Origin: JAJFJD01 sp965228695
GTDB taxonomy: Bacteria; Pseudomonadota; Alphaproteobacteria; UBA8366
Reading direction: 5' to 3'
Assembly (NCBI GenBank): GCA_965228695.1
Contig: CBDDIB010000002.1
Span: forward strand, 434,001 to 498,000
Length of the DNA stretch: 64,000 nt
Shown here: in pieces, positions 1-8,270 of the stretch
Position numbering within the stretch: the first letter of the stretch is position 1
Layout: each line of letters begins with the position of its first letter
Translations under genes and position numbers: made by a program
The notes under the pieces: generated by a model
The model's input: the letters and a program-made list of their open reading frames with translations, nothing else
Databases searched by the model: none
What the model was told of the DNA's origin: nothing

Positions 1-502
1 ACGCCGCAGCTATGTCCGCGAGGCTGAAATCATCCCCGCCAAGCCAGCGGCGGTCTTCGGACAACCAGGCGATATAGTCCATATGAACATGAATATTCGC
101 GTTGCCGGCGCGGATCGAAGCCGAATTCGGCTCGCCCAGCGATAGCAGACGCTTGGTGATCTTTTCGTAGACCAGGAGTTCCGTCACCTCGAAGTGGAAC
201 TTCTCGTCGAACCACGCGACCAAGCGCCGCGTTTCCGCGCGCGACGCCGGATCCCGGCCCAACAGGCCCGGCTCGGAATGGACTTCCTCGAGGTATTCCG
301 TGATCGCCGAAGAATTGGAGAGAACCGGGCCGCTCGGCACTTCGAGAACGGGCACCGTTCCCGCCGGGTTGAGCGCCAGGAATTCGTCGCGCCGCTCCCA
401 CACCTTTTCGATGCGGGTTTCCACGTCCAGTTTTTTCTCCGCCATCGCCACACGAACCTTGCGGCAGAACGGCGATAGCCAAAGATGATACAGCCGGTGC
501 AT
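1..502 (-). CDS. fzlA: FzlA-like glutathione S-transferase family protein (3' end cut by window)
   Basis: The reading frame opens at the ATG complementary to 500-502 and runs off the left edge, giving 167 residues. The start reads MHRLYHLWLSPFCRKVRVAM, a thioredoxin-fold opening, followed by LNPAGTVPVL and an SSAITEYL segment, both typical of GST N-terminal domains. The C-terminal helical part contains AWFDEKFHFEVTE and the conserved ANIHVHMDYIAWL stretch, the pattern I recall for alphaproteobacterial FzlA. In Caulobacter FzlA binds FtsZ filaments and links Z-ring curvature to septal wall synthesis, and it lacks normal GST activity. The family call is from recognition. A plain GST is the alternative. 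The expected last 50-60 residues lie outside the window. Confidence 0.7.
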   Translation of the reverse strand, partial: MHRLYHLWLSPFCRKVRVAMAEKKLDVETRIEKVWERRDEFLALNPAGTVPVLEVPSGPVLSNSSAITEYLEEVHSEPGLLGRDPASRAETRRLVAWFDEKFHFEVTELLVYEKITKRLLSLGEPNSASIRAGNANIHVHMDYIAWLSEDRRWLGGDDFSLADIAAA

Positions 503-875
503 GGCGCGACTATAGTCGCGCATGCGGCGGCGGGAAACCGTAATGCGCCGCGACGCGCCAAGGCGCCCGAGATCGCGCAATTGAAAAGACCCCCGCCGGG
601 CAAGGGCGGGCGTCAGGGTGGCTTGCTGCAACAAGCGCCAAGAAAAGGGTGCCCATCAGAGGAAAGAGCGGTCACGTTCTCGCAGACAATCTGACGACAC
701 GACATCGCCGGAAACGGATATTAATCATCTCTCACACCAGTTATGAGGGTACGCAGCCGGTGGAGTTACCCCGGCGTCGAACCACCTAAACGGCTGCAAA
801 ACCCATTTTATGGTGGTAGGCTGCCGCCGCGGTCCGGGCGTGCCCGGCTGCGGGGGGATTCGCGGGGCTTTATTC
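503..875. other. Intergenic region between the divergent fzlA-like and uppP genes
   Basis: This 373-base stretch has no convincing protein gene; short open frames here are shadows. It contains the minus-strand hairpin and terminator noted separately, and near its left end an inverted repeat (GCGCGACTATAGTCGCGC, 504-521) directly upstream of the FzlA-like start, which could be an operator. Nothing else is recognisable. Confidence 0.4.
580..612 (-). terminator. Putative intrinsic terminator on the minus strand
   Basis: Read on the minus strand, a CCCGCC/GGCGGG stem with a short loop is followed by a GTCTTTTC tract. A second small hairpin (GCTTG-TTGCAG-CAAGC) lies just upstream around 623-639. 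No protein gene ends here on the minus strand, so it either insulates the FzlA-like gene or ends a small RNA. Confidence 0.4.
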
Positions 876-1673
876 GTGACGCTTTTTCAGTTGCTTGTCC
901 TGGCCATTGTCCAGGGTCTTACGGAATTTCTGCCAATCAGTTCGTCGGGGCATTTGGTTCTCACCTCGAACCTGCTGGGATGGCAGGATCAGGGCTTGGT
1001 TATCGACATCGCCGTACATGTCGGCACGTTGCTCGCCGTCATGGTCTATTTTTGGCGCGATTTGTGGATGATCACCACGGGCACGTTCAGTGCGCTCAGC
1101 GGCCGTCCGAATCAGGGCTTCCGCCTGCTCCTTTATATGATCGTCGCCACGTTGCCGATCGTCGCCGCGGGTTATTTCGGCCACGACTACATCAAGACGG
1201 CCCTGCGCAGCGTCGAGGTCATCGCCTGGTCGACGCTGTTGTTCGGTATTCTGCTCGGTATCGTCGATTGGATGTGCATGACGGTGCGCCGTCTCGAGCA
1301 CCTGAACTATGGCGGCGTCCTGTTTGTCGGCTTGGCGCAGGTGCTGGCGTTGATCCCGGGAACCAGCCGGTCCGGCATCACGATCACGGCCTGCCGCATG
1401 CTGGGGATGGAACGAACCGACGCCGCCCGCTTTTCCATGCTGTTGTCGATTCCGGCGATCTTGGGCGCCGCAACGCTGGCGGGGCTCGACGTCTATAAGG
1501 CCGGGGATTTTGCGCTCGGAATCGACGCCGCCATATCGGCCGCGCTGGCCTTCGTCGCCGCGCTGATCGCCATCGCCGTAATGATGCGGTGGCTGATGCG
1601 CGCCACCTTCCTGCCCTTCGTGGTCTATCGCATCCTGCTCGGGGCGGGCCTGCTCTACTGGGTCTACAGCTGA
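876..1673 (+). CDS. uppP: Undecaprenyl-diphosphatase UppP/BacA
   Basis: Integral membrane phosphatase that dephosphorylates undecaprenyl pyrophosphate, recycling the lipid carrier for peptidoglycan and other envelope polymers; over-expression gives bacitracin resistance in other bacteria. From the GTG at 876 the protein is 265 residues, the usual family length. The in-frame start at 810 would add 22 residues unlike the family, so I chose GTG. Two family signatures are visible: QGLTEFLPISSSGHL near the N terminus, with the Q-x3-E pair, and PGTSRSG around residue 165. Several hydrophobic segments follow. It is divergent from the FzlA-like gene and its stop is about 10 bases from the convergent gene at 1683. 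Confidence 0.93.
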   Translation: MTLFQLLVLAIVQGLTEFLPISSSGHLVLTSNLLGWQDQGLVIDIAVHVGTLLAVMVYFWRDLWMITTGTFSALSGRPNQGFRLLLYMIVATLPIVAAGYFGHDYIKTALRSVEVIAWSTLLFGILLGIVDWMCMTVRRLEHLNYGGVLFVGLAQVLALIPGTSRSGITITACRMLGMERTDAARFSMLLSIPAILGAATLAGLDVYKAGDFALGIDAAISAALAFVAALIAIAVMMRWLMRATFLPFVVYRILLGAGLLYWVYS

Positions 1674-1682
1674 CCGCGACCG

Positions 1683-2678
1683 CTAGGCGAAATTCGTGTG
1701 GCTGAACCGGCCGCCGCGCCGGAACCGGTCCAGATAGGTCGGCAAGATCACCTCGGCGGCCGTCGGCTCGATTCCCAAATCCTCGAGCGTCGGCAATTCG
1801 CCGCCGACCACGTTGTCGGACCGCAGCAAGGCCACCTGGTCACGGGTTAGCGGCGGGATCGGCAGCAGTTCGGCGAAGAATCCGATGAATGAGCCGAGCC
1901 AGAACGGCATCGGAAGAATTAGCCGCGACCGGTCGGTCTCCGCCAGAACGAGGCGCAGAATCTCGACGAAGCTGTAGGTCTTGGGTCCGCCGAGCTCGTA
2001 TACCTTCCCCCGGGTCGATGAATCGCCCAGCACCTTCAGCACCGCATCCGCGACATCACCCACATATACCGGCTGAAAGCGCGACCCGCCGTCACCGTAG
2101 AAGTCGAGGCGGCCATCCCTGAACCGCGGGAACGGGCAGCCGAAGGCCGGCAGGAAGGGCGAAATTTGCGCCATTTCGGCGAACCGGTTGAAGAAATCGT
2201 CCTGCGGCCCGAAAACGACGCTGGGCCGTAAAATGACCACCTCGGCGAAGGCCTTCTTGACCGCTTCTTCGCCGGCGGCTTTCGAGCGCGCATAAAGCGA
2301 TTTCGACGACGCATCGGCGCCGAGCGCCGAAAGCTGCACCAGATCGGCGCAGCCGGCGGCGGCAGCCGCCTTCGCCACCGTTTCCGCGCCCTGTGCATGC
2401 ACCGCGTCGAAGCGTTGTCGGCCGCCCTCGTAAAGAATGCCGACCAGATTTATCACCGCATCCGCGCCATCGACCGCGCGCCGCACCGTGTCGGCGTTGC
2501 GGATGTTGGCTTGCACCGGCGTAATTTGCCCGACGTCACCCATCGGCTTGAGGAACAGGGCCGCATCGGGGTTCCGCACCGCCGCGCGCACCTGCATGCC
2601 GTTTTCCGCAAGCCGCTGCACGATGTGCCGGCCTAAGAAACCGGATGCACCGAAGACGGTCACCAACCGTGTTGCCAT
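1683..2678 (-). CDS. Complex I 39-kDa (NDUFA9)-like NAD(P)-binding protein
   Basis: Atypical short-chain dehydrogenase of the NDUFA9/complex I intermediate-associated family, 331 residues from the ATG at 2678. A TTG five codons upstream is possible, but the GGGGGTGA run fits the ATG better. The Rossmann motif GASGFLGRHI lies at about residues 10-19, and the SDR-type YARSKAAGEE follows LSALGAD. The middle contains RPSVVFGPQDDFFNRF, highly characteristic of the family, and QPVYVGDVA. In alphaproteobacteria and mitochondria these proteins bind NADPH at the complex I periphery or act in quinone-related redox chemistry; the role here is inferred from the family. Transcribed toward uppP with nearly touching ends. 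Confidence 0.8.
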   Translation of the reverse strand: MATRLVTVFGASGFLGRHIVQRLAENGMQVRAAVRNPDAALFLKPMGDVGQITPVQANIRNADTVRRAVDGADAVINLVGILYEGGRQRFDAVHAQGAETVAKAAAAAGCADLVQLSALGADASSKSLYARSKAAGEEAVKKAFAEVVILRPSVVFGPQDDFFNRFAEMAQISPFLPAFGCPFPRFRDGRLDFYGDGGSRFQPVYVGDVADAVLKVLGDSSTRGKVYELGGPKTYSFVEILRLVLAETDRSRLILPMPFWLGSFIGFFAELLPIPPLTRDQVALLRSDNVVGGELPTLEDLGIEPTAAEVILPTYLDRFRRGGRFSHTNFA

Positions 2679-2865
2679 TTCACCCCCACTCAACTATCGA
2701 CGCCGGAGAAATCCCCTCTGGAAAGATCCGAGCGCCGGACATTCGGCGGACGGCCAACCATGGGCCCCGCCGCGCGGGCGCAGCATACATGACAGCGCAT
2801 CGTCAGAAAACAGCCGTTAATGCGGTTGACAAGAGCAGCGGCAAAGACCAATTTGCGCCCTCAAA

Positions 2866-2952
2866 GCCCAGGTGGCGGAATTGGTAGACGCGCAGGTTTC
2901 AGGTACCTGTGGGGGCAACCTCGTGGAAGTTCGAGTCTTCTCCTGGGCACCA
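2866..2952 (+). tRNA. tRNA-Leu (anticodon CAG)
   Basis: An 87-nt class II tRNA. The acceptor stem GCCCAGG (2866-2872) pairs with CCTGGGC (2942-2948), followed by A and an encoded CCA. The anticodon arm is CAGGT-TTCAGGT-ACCTG, placing CAG at positions 34-36. The long variable arm GGGGGCAACCTC is typical of leucine tRNAs, and the T arm carries GTTCGAGTC. Confidence 0.97.
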
Positions 2953-3041
2953 TTTTTCACCGGTCCGTACCGGTGCCGCGACGATACGGGACGATGCGCC
3001 GCCGACGACCGTCAGGTGACGGCGCCGCCCGAGGAGAAAAG

Positions 3042-3656
3042 GTGAACGTCGACCTCTACCACGGCGATCTGCCGGACGGCCTGGACCTGGGATCCACCGT
3101 CGCAATCGATACCGAAACGATGGGCCTCGACCCGCACCGGGATCGCCTGTGTCTGATCCAACTTTCCTCCGGCGACGGCAACTGCCATCTCGTCCAATTT
3201 GCGCAAGGCCAGTACGACGCCCCCAATTTAAAGAGGATGTTGCAGGATACGGGTGTCCTCAAGCTGTTTCATTTCGCGCGCTTCGACATCGCGATGATCA
3301 AACGGTATCTCGACGTCGATTGCGCGCCGGTCTATTGCACGAAAATCGCGTCGCGCCTCGGCCGCACCTATACCGACCGCCACGGCCTCAAGGATATCTG
3401 CCGCGAACTGTTGGGCGTCGAGATCTCCAAGCAACAGCAATCGTCGGATTGGGGCAAGGCCACGCTGAGCGAGGAACAACTGCAATATGCCGCCAGCGAC
3501 GTGCTGTACCTGCACCAGCTCAAACAGATTCTCGACGACATGCTCGACCGCGAAGGGCGCACCGATTTGGCCCGGGCGGCGTTTGATTTTCTGCCGGCGC
3601 GCGCGGCCTTCGACCTGGCCGGATACGCCGATACCGATATCTTCGCTCACAGCTAG
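3042..3656 (+). CDS. rnd: Short RNase D-like 3'-5' exonuclease
   Basis: DEDDy-superfamily exonuclease of 204 residues. The GTG at 3042 has a good GAGGAG ribosome site 11 bases upstream; the longer open frame would run through the tRNA and is rejected. Exo I is AIDTETMGL (Asp23, Glu25), Exo II is FHFARFDIAM with the Asp, and Exo III is YAASDVLYL with the Tyr and Asp of the DEDDy set. E. coli RNase D is about 375 residues and carries HRDC domains, which are absent here. Short forms like this are common in alphaproteobacteria. Probable role: 3' maturation of tRNA and other small RNAs. It lies 90 bases downstream of tRNA-Leu, so the two may be co-transcribed. Confidence 0.88.
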   Translation: MNVDLYHGDLPDGLDLGSTVAIDTETMGLDPHRDRLCLIQLSSGDGNCHLVQFAQGQYDAPNLKRMLQDTGVLKLFHFARFDIAMIKRYLDVDCAPVYCTKIASRLGRTYTDRHGLKDICRELLGVEISKQQQSSDWGKATLSEEQLQYAASDVLYLHQLKQILDDMLDREGRTDLARAAFDFLPARAAFDLAGYADTDIFAHS

Positions 3657-4025
3657 GACCAGGGCCGCAATCGGCCGGTTTCATTGACCTTAACCATAGC
3701 GCACTGCATACTTTTTCCTGCTCGGGGTGATCTATTCCTTAACCCTATGCGCGTTATTGTATGTGGGCAGTTCACCTCCGGGACGGCGATGGCCCATCAC
3801 GGGCCGACGCCCCCTTCGGCAACCGAACGATCGCGATTGATGGCTAAGGTTTTGAATCACGCCCCCCAAGACGCGCCACTCGCTAACCCGGACCGGGCAA
3901 ACCGCGTCGTGATGCCGCGCATCTTGATGCAAGAACGGCGCGTCACCAGGTTAGAATCGGGGCATTCGGATCGTGTTGACGGTGCGGCCGTGCAGGACAG
4001 CCGCTTAACGGACGTCGCGTAGGGC
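3657..4025. other. Intergenic region upstream of lptC
   Basis: This 369-base stretch holds the candidate promoter at 3684-3712. A 112-codon open frame (3684-4022, with nested ATGs at 3747, 3789 and 3840) ends 3 bases before lptC, but its translation shows no recognisable domain and one of its upstream starts overlaps the promoter. I do not call it a gene. The shortest version, 3840-4022 (60 residues), is the least unlikely. Confidence 0.4.
3684..3712 (+). promoter_or_regulatory. Candidate sigma-70-type promoter for the lpt operon
   Basis: TTGACC (3684-3689) and CATACT (3707-3712) are 17 bases apart, which is good housekeeping spacing. Transcription would start near 3719, giving a leader of about 300 nt before lptC. 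No other gene starts nearby. By eye only. Confidence 0.4.
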
Positions 4026-4718
4026 ATGAAGGTGACCGTGGACCGAGCTGACAACGAACCCTCGGGCGGGCGCACGGCGCGCCAGCGGATCGCCTTTTCC
4101 GCGCCCCGAAAGCCGACGGTTTCGCGGTCCTACGGCCGTTTCGTCGGCATCATGCGCATTTTACTGCCGACGGTCGCGACGGCGCTCATTATCGTCGTCG
4201 CCCTTTGGCCGCAATTGTCCGACCAGCAGCGCCGCTTCTCGATTACGCCGACCAAGGTCGACGCGAGCGCCACGGAAACCGTGACGATGCTCAACGGCGT
4301 CTATACCGGGGTCGACGAAAAACAACGTCCCTTCACGCTGACCGCGGATTCCGTGCAACTTGCAAGCGCCGGTTGGACCAATGTCGACATGGTGAGCCCC
4401 AAGGCCGATATCCTAATGCTGGACGGCAGTTGGATCGCCGTGACCGCCAAGACCGGCAAATACAACCGCGACGACAAAATCCTGAACCTCACCGGCGCGG
4501 TGAACCTGTTCCACGACAGCGGCTACGAGTTCCGGACCGAGGCGGCCACGGTCGACATGAATGCCGGGGATGCCCGCGGGACCGAGCCGGTCGAAGGCCA
4601 AGGCCCGTTCGGCAATCTGAAGGCAGAAGGCTTCATCATCCATAATCGCGGCGAGCGCATCGAATTCACCGGCCGCTCGACGATCGTGCTGCAACCGGGC
4701 GCGGCTCCCGGCGGATGA
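4026..4718 (+). CDS. lptC: LPS export system periplasmic protein LptC
   Basis: 230-residue bitopic inner-membrane protein of the Lpt machine, which takes LPS from LptB2FG and passes it to LptA. A basic N terminus leads into one membrane segment at about residues 42-62 (IMRILLPTVATALIIVVALW). The periplasmic part follows the LptC pattern: TVTMLNGVYTGVDEKQRPFTLTA, then DGSWIAVTAKTGKYNRDDKILNLTGAVNLFHDSGYEF. The last base pairs overlap the lptA start (ATGA), indicating translational coupling. LptF and LptG are not in the window, and KpsF, which often precedes lptC, is also absent. Confidence 0.9.
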   Translation: MKVTVDRADNEPSGGRTARQRIAFSAPRKPTVSRSYGRFVGIMRILLPTVATALIIVVALWPQLSDQQRRFSITPTKVDASATETVTMLNGVYTGVDEKQRPFTLTADSVQLASAGWTNVDMVSPKADILMLDGSWIAVTAKTGKYNRDDKILNLTGAVNLFHDSGYEFRTEAATVDMNAGDARGTEPVEGQGPFGNLKAEGFIIHNRGERIEFTGRSTIVLQPGAAPGG

Positions 4719-5632
4719 GTGGGCGGATGAGAATAGCAACCATTGTCAGCGCCGCCGTTGCGACCGTCACCGTTGTCCTGATCACGGCGCCGACCGCTCT
4801 GGCCCAAGGGCTGCTGACGAAAGGCGGCGACGCGCCGGTCACCATCAACGCCGACGACGGCATCGAATGGGTCCGCGACGAGAAGAAATACATCGCCCGC
4901 GGCAATGCCAGCGCGAACCGGAACAACGCCACGGTCAATGCCGACACCCTCACCGCTTTCTACCGTGAAAAGACGGAGGGCGGCGGCCAGGAAATTTTCC
5001 GCGTCGATGCGGACGGCAATGTTAGGATTTCCACCGACGCCCAGCAGGCAGTCGGCGACAAGGCGGTCTACCATGTCGACAAGGCGGTCTTTGTCCTGGT
5101 GGGCAAGAACCTGAAATTAACCTCCAGCCAAGGCGTCCTGACCGCCCGCGACAGTCTTGAATACTGGGAAGAAAAGCGGCTGGCCGTCGCCCGCGGCGAC
5201 GCGGTGGTGGTCCAGGACGGGCAACGCGTCCGGGCCGACGTCATGACGGCGCATATGGAAACCGCCGCCGACTCGGCGACGCCGAAAACGAAACCCAAGA
5301 AGAAAAAGGCGAAGGTGAAACCGAGGAAGCCAAAGTCGGCGGCAAAAAAATCTCCCGGCGCAGAACTGGGTTTCGGCGGCGGCGATTCGCAAATCCGCCA
5401 GGTTGACGCCTTCGGCAACGTGCATATCTCCCTGCAAAAGGCTATCGTCCGGGGCGATACGGGCGTGTATGTTCCCTCACGCGGGGTTGCCACATTATGT
5501 GGAAACGTGCGTATAACGAGCGGTAAGAACCAGTTGAACGGCAAATGCGCCGAGGTCAATTTGCGGACGGGCATCTACAAGCTGACCGGCCGGGCCAAAG
5601 GACTGGTGCAGCCGCGCCGGGAACAGCAGTAG
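4715..5632 (+). CDS. lptA: LPS transport periplasmic protein LptA with a Lys-rich insert
   Basis: 305 residues, longer than the usual 180-200 of enterobacterial LptA. A signal peptide (about residues 1-31, ending TALAQ) is followed by the OstA/LptA beta-jellyroll: VTINADDGIEWVRDEKKYIARGNASA, then repeated strands. Around residues 187-213 a stretch extremely rich in lysine and proline (PKTKPKKKKAKVKPRKPK) interrupts the fold, after which the typical FGNVHISLQKAIVRGDTGVY and KLTG endings resume. LptA bridges the periplasm, passing LPS from LptC to LptD. The insert could contact LPS phosphates or peptidoglycan; that is inference. It overlaps lptC by 4 bases and is followed by lptB after 36 bases. 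Confidence 0.9.
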   Translation: MSGRMRIATIVSAAVATVTVVLITAPTALAQGLLTKGGDAPVTINADDGIEWVRDEKKYIARGNASANRNNATVNADTLTAFYREKTEGGGQEIFRVDADGNVRISTDAQQAVGDKAVYHVDKAVFVLVGKNLKLTSSQGVLTARDSLEYWEEKRLAVARGDAVVVQDGQRVRADVMTAHMETAADSATPKTKPKKKKAKVKPRKPKSAAKKSPGAELGFGGGDSQIRQVDAFGNVHISLQKAIVRGDTGVYVPSRGVATLCGNVRITSGKNQLNGKCAEVNLRTGIYKLTGRAKGLVQPRREQQ

Positions 5633-5668
5633 CCGCCGGCGGCGGAACGAGGGGTAAATACGGATCGC

Positions 5669-6475
5669 ATGACTGAGTTGGAAAGTCAGGAGCCGGGCGG
5701 CCATGGTGTCGGTGGTGTCGATGACAGCGACGGGCCGCGGCTCATTGCCGAGAATACCGGGCTGACCGCCCATAACCTCGGGAAGCAGTTCAAGAAACGG
5801 CCGGTGCTGCGCGACGTCAGCATTTCCCTGCAGCGGGGAGAAGCGGTCGGCCTGCTGGGTCCCAACGGCGCCGGCAAGACCACCTGCTTCTACATCATCA
5901 CCGGCTTGATCTCGGCCGATTACGGCTCGGTCTACATGGACGGCCAGGATATCACAGGGCTGCCCATGTACCGGCGCGCCCGGATCGGCATCGGCTATCT
6001 GCCGCAGGAACCGTCGATCTTTCGCGGGCTGTCTGTGGAGCAGAATATCCGCGCGGTCCTCGAATGCATCGAAAAGGATCAGGACCGGCGCGAATCGATC
6101 CTGGAAGCCCTGCTTGCCGAATTCTCGATCACCCATTTGCGCCGGACGCCGTCGCTGGCCCTGTCGGGCGGCGAACGCCGGCGCGTCGAAATCGCCCGCG
6201 CATTGGCGTCGCATCCGCATTTCATTCTTCTCGACGAACCATTGGCCGGAATCGATCCGATCGCCGTGCGCGATATCAGGGAACTCGTCATCCATCTCAA
6301 GGATCGCGGGATCGGTGTCCTGATCACCGATCACAACGTGCGCGAGACGCTCGATGTCGTGGACCGCGCCTATATCCTGCATGACGGCCAGGTCCTGATG
6401 GAAGGCCGTCCGGATGAGATCGTCGCCAACTCCGAAGTCCGGCGCGTTTACCTCGGCGACCGATTCAGTCTTTAG
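5669..6475 (+). CDS. lptB: LPS export ABC transporter ATP-binding protein LptB
   Basis: Cytoplasmic ATPase that powers LPS extraction by LptFG. Walker A is GPNGAGKT, the signature is LSGGERRRVEIARAL, Walker B is FILLDEPLAGIDP and the switch histidine is in ITDHNVRETL, all canonical for LptB. At 268 residues it has about 30 extra N-terminal residues (MTELESQEPGGHGVGG) compared with the usual 240; a start nearer NTGLTAHNLGKQF cannot be excluded, but no better ATG is visible. It sits between lptA and rpoN, the order found throughout alphaproteobacteria. Confidence 0.93.
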   Translation: MTELESQEPGGHGVGGVDDSDGPRLIAENTGLTAHNLGKQFKKRPVLRDVSISLQRGEAVGLLGPNGAGKTTCFYIITGLISADYGSVYMDGQDITGLPMYRRARIGIGYLPQEPSIFRGLSVEQNIRAVLECIEKDQDRRESILEALLAEFSITHLRRTPSLALSGGERRRVEIARALASHPHFILLDEPLAGIDPIAVRDIRELVIHLKDRGIGVLITDHNVRETLDVVDRAYILHDGQVLMEGRPDEIVANSEVRRVYLGDRFSL

Positions 6476-6493
6476 GCGGCCGGGTAGCCACCG

Positions 6494-8098
6494 ATGGCCA
6501 TAACCCCGCGCCTGGATCTCCGGCAATCTCAGTCCCTCGTCATGACGCCGCAGTTGCAGCAGGCGATCAAGCTGCTGCAATTGTCGAATATCGAGCTGTC
6601 CGCCTATGTCGAGGATGAGTTGCTGCAAAACCCGATGCTCGAACGGGAGGAAAGCAGCAAGCCCGGCGACGATTCGGCATCGCAAACGGCGGACGGCGGA
6701 GACGCCGAAGCGGACGACTTGTTCGAACCCGAATCCCTGGAACACACGGCGACCGAAACTATGCCCACGGACGGGGACAGCGCGCTCGATATCGACGGCG
6801 ACAGTGTCTGGACCGAGGACGGACCGGGCGACACCGTCGCGGACAACGGTGACGCCGACGGCACCATGGACAACATGGACGGTATGGACGCAATCGACTC
6901 GGTGGATACGTCCGCGCTCGACGCGACCAGCACGGGGTTGAGCAGTACGGTCAGCGGCGGAAGCCGGGACTTCTCGGAGCGGGTCGGCGATCTGGAAGCC
7001 ACCCTGAGCGATGCGCCGACCCTGCGCGACCACCTGACCGAGCAACTCCTCGTCGATATCGCCGATCCGGGCGACCGTTTGATCGGCATCCAACTGATCG
7101 AGACCCTCGACGAATCCGGATGGATTTCCGAACCGCTGGCGCAGATCGCCGAGCGCTTGAACTGCGGCGTGGACCGCGTGACGTCGATCCTGGAACTGTT
7201 GCAGCGGTTCGATCCGCCGGGCCTGTTCGCCCGCGACCTACGCGAATGCTTGGCGCTGCAATTGCGCGACCTGGACCGGCTCGATCCCGCGATGCAGGCC
7301 CTGCTGGACAACCTCGACCTGCTGGCCAAGCACGATAAATCGGCGCTCCTGCGGGTCTGCGGCGTCGATGACGAAGACCTGACCGACATGGTCGCGGAAA
7401 TCCGCGCCCTAAACCCGAAGCCGGCACAAGCATTCGACCACGAGATCACGCAGACCGTGACGCCGGATATCCTGATGCGGCCGCATCCCGACGGCGGATG
7501 GGCCATCGAGCTCAATCCCGAAACGCTGCCGCGTGTGCTGGTCAATGTCGACTATTTCTCCCGCGTGCGAAAGGCGACGCGAAAGAAGGAAGAACGCGAA
7601 TACATCAACGAGTGTTTCCAGTCGGCGAACTGGCTGGTCAAATCGCTGCACCAGCGGGCGACGACGATCCTGAAGGTCGCGTCCGAGATCACGCGCCAAC
7701 AAGATGCCTTCTTCCGCAAGGGTATCGCGCACATGAAACCGCTGGTTCTGCGCGATATCGCCGAGGAGATCGAAATGCACGAGAGCACGGTCAGCCGGGT
7801 CACGACCAACAAATACATGCACACGCCGCGCGGGATATTCGAGCTGAAGTATTTCTTCTCGGCGGCGATCGCCAATACCGGCAGCGGCGACGCGCATTCC
7901 GCCGAGGCGGTGCGATTCCGCATCAAATCGCTGATCGATGCCGAATCGGCGGACGAAATTCTGTCCGATGACCGGATCGTGGAGATCCTGAAGCAAGACG
8001 GCATCGACATCGCGCGCCGCACGGTCGCGAAATACCGGGAAGCCCTGAAAATTCCGTCTTCGGTGCAGCGCCGGCGGCAAAAACGTCAACAATTATAA
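6494..8098 (+). CDS. rpoN: RNA polymerase sigma-54 factor RpoN
   Basis: 534 residues. Region I (LDLRQSQSLVMTPQLQQAIKLLQ) is the glutamine-rich activator-interacting domain at the N terminus. Region II is unusually long and acidic: about residues 55-150 are mainly Asp, Glu, Gly, Ser and Thr. Region III contains the core-binding domain and the helix-turn-helix ESTVSRVTTNKYMHTPRGIF. The diagnostic RpoN box ARRTVAKYREALKIPSS is near the C terminus and reads the -24 element. RpoN needs enhancer-binding ATPases; none is encoded in this window. It is cotranscribed with lptB (18-base gap), followed by hpf and ptsN as in many proteobacteria. Confidence 0.97.
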   Translation: MAITPRLDLRQSQSLVMTPQLQQAIKLLQLSNIELSAYVEDELLQNPMLEREESSKPGDDSASQTADGGDAEADDLFEPESLEHTATETMPTDGDSALDIDGDSVWTEDGPGDTVADNGDADGTMDNMDGMDAIDSVDTSALDATSTGLSSTVSGGSRDFSERVGDLEATLSDAPTLRDHLTEQLLVDIADPGDRLIGIQLIETLDESGWISEPLAQIAERLNCGVDRVTSILELLQRFDPPGLFARDLRECLALQLRDLDRLDPAMQALLDNLDLLAKHDKSALLRVCGVDDEDLTDMVAEIRALNPKPAQAFDHEITQTVTPDILMRPHPDGGWAIELNPETLPRVLVNVDYFSRVRKATRKKEEREYINECFQSANWLVKSLHQRATTILKVASEITRQQDAFFRKGIAHMKPLVLRDIAEEIEMHESTVSRVTTNKYMHTPRGIFELKYFFSAAIANTGSGDAHSAEAVRFRIKSLIDAESADEILSDDRIVEILKQDGIDIARRTVAKYREALKIPSSVQRRRQKRQQL

Positions 8099-8270
8099 TA
8101 TTTTAATTGGATTTTCCTATCAATTGCCGAGAGCCGCGTCCCGCAACGGGCCCGGCGGCGTTGGCGCTATTGACTCGTACCGGCACGCTCACTATGTTCC
8201 GCCCTCGCTTTCAGGCGCCGGTTATGGCACCCTTGGACTGTCTTGCACGGCAAGTCCGAAGCAAGGACCA

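Noticed and set aside
3684..4022. 112-codon open frame just upstream of lptC
   Set aside because: No recognisable motif and overlap with a likely promoter; composition resembles non-coding DNA. Left as uncertain.
8221..8260. TGGCAC and TTGCA elements upstream of hpf as a sigma-54 promoter
   Set aside because: The GG and GC doublets are too far apart (more than the needed 10 bases) in either alignment.
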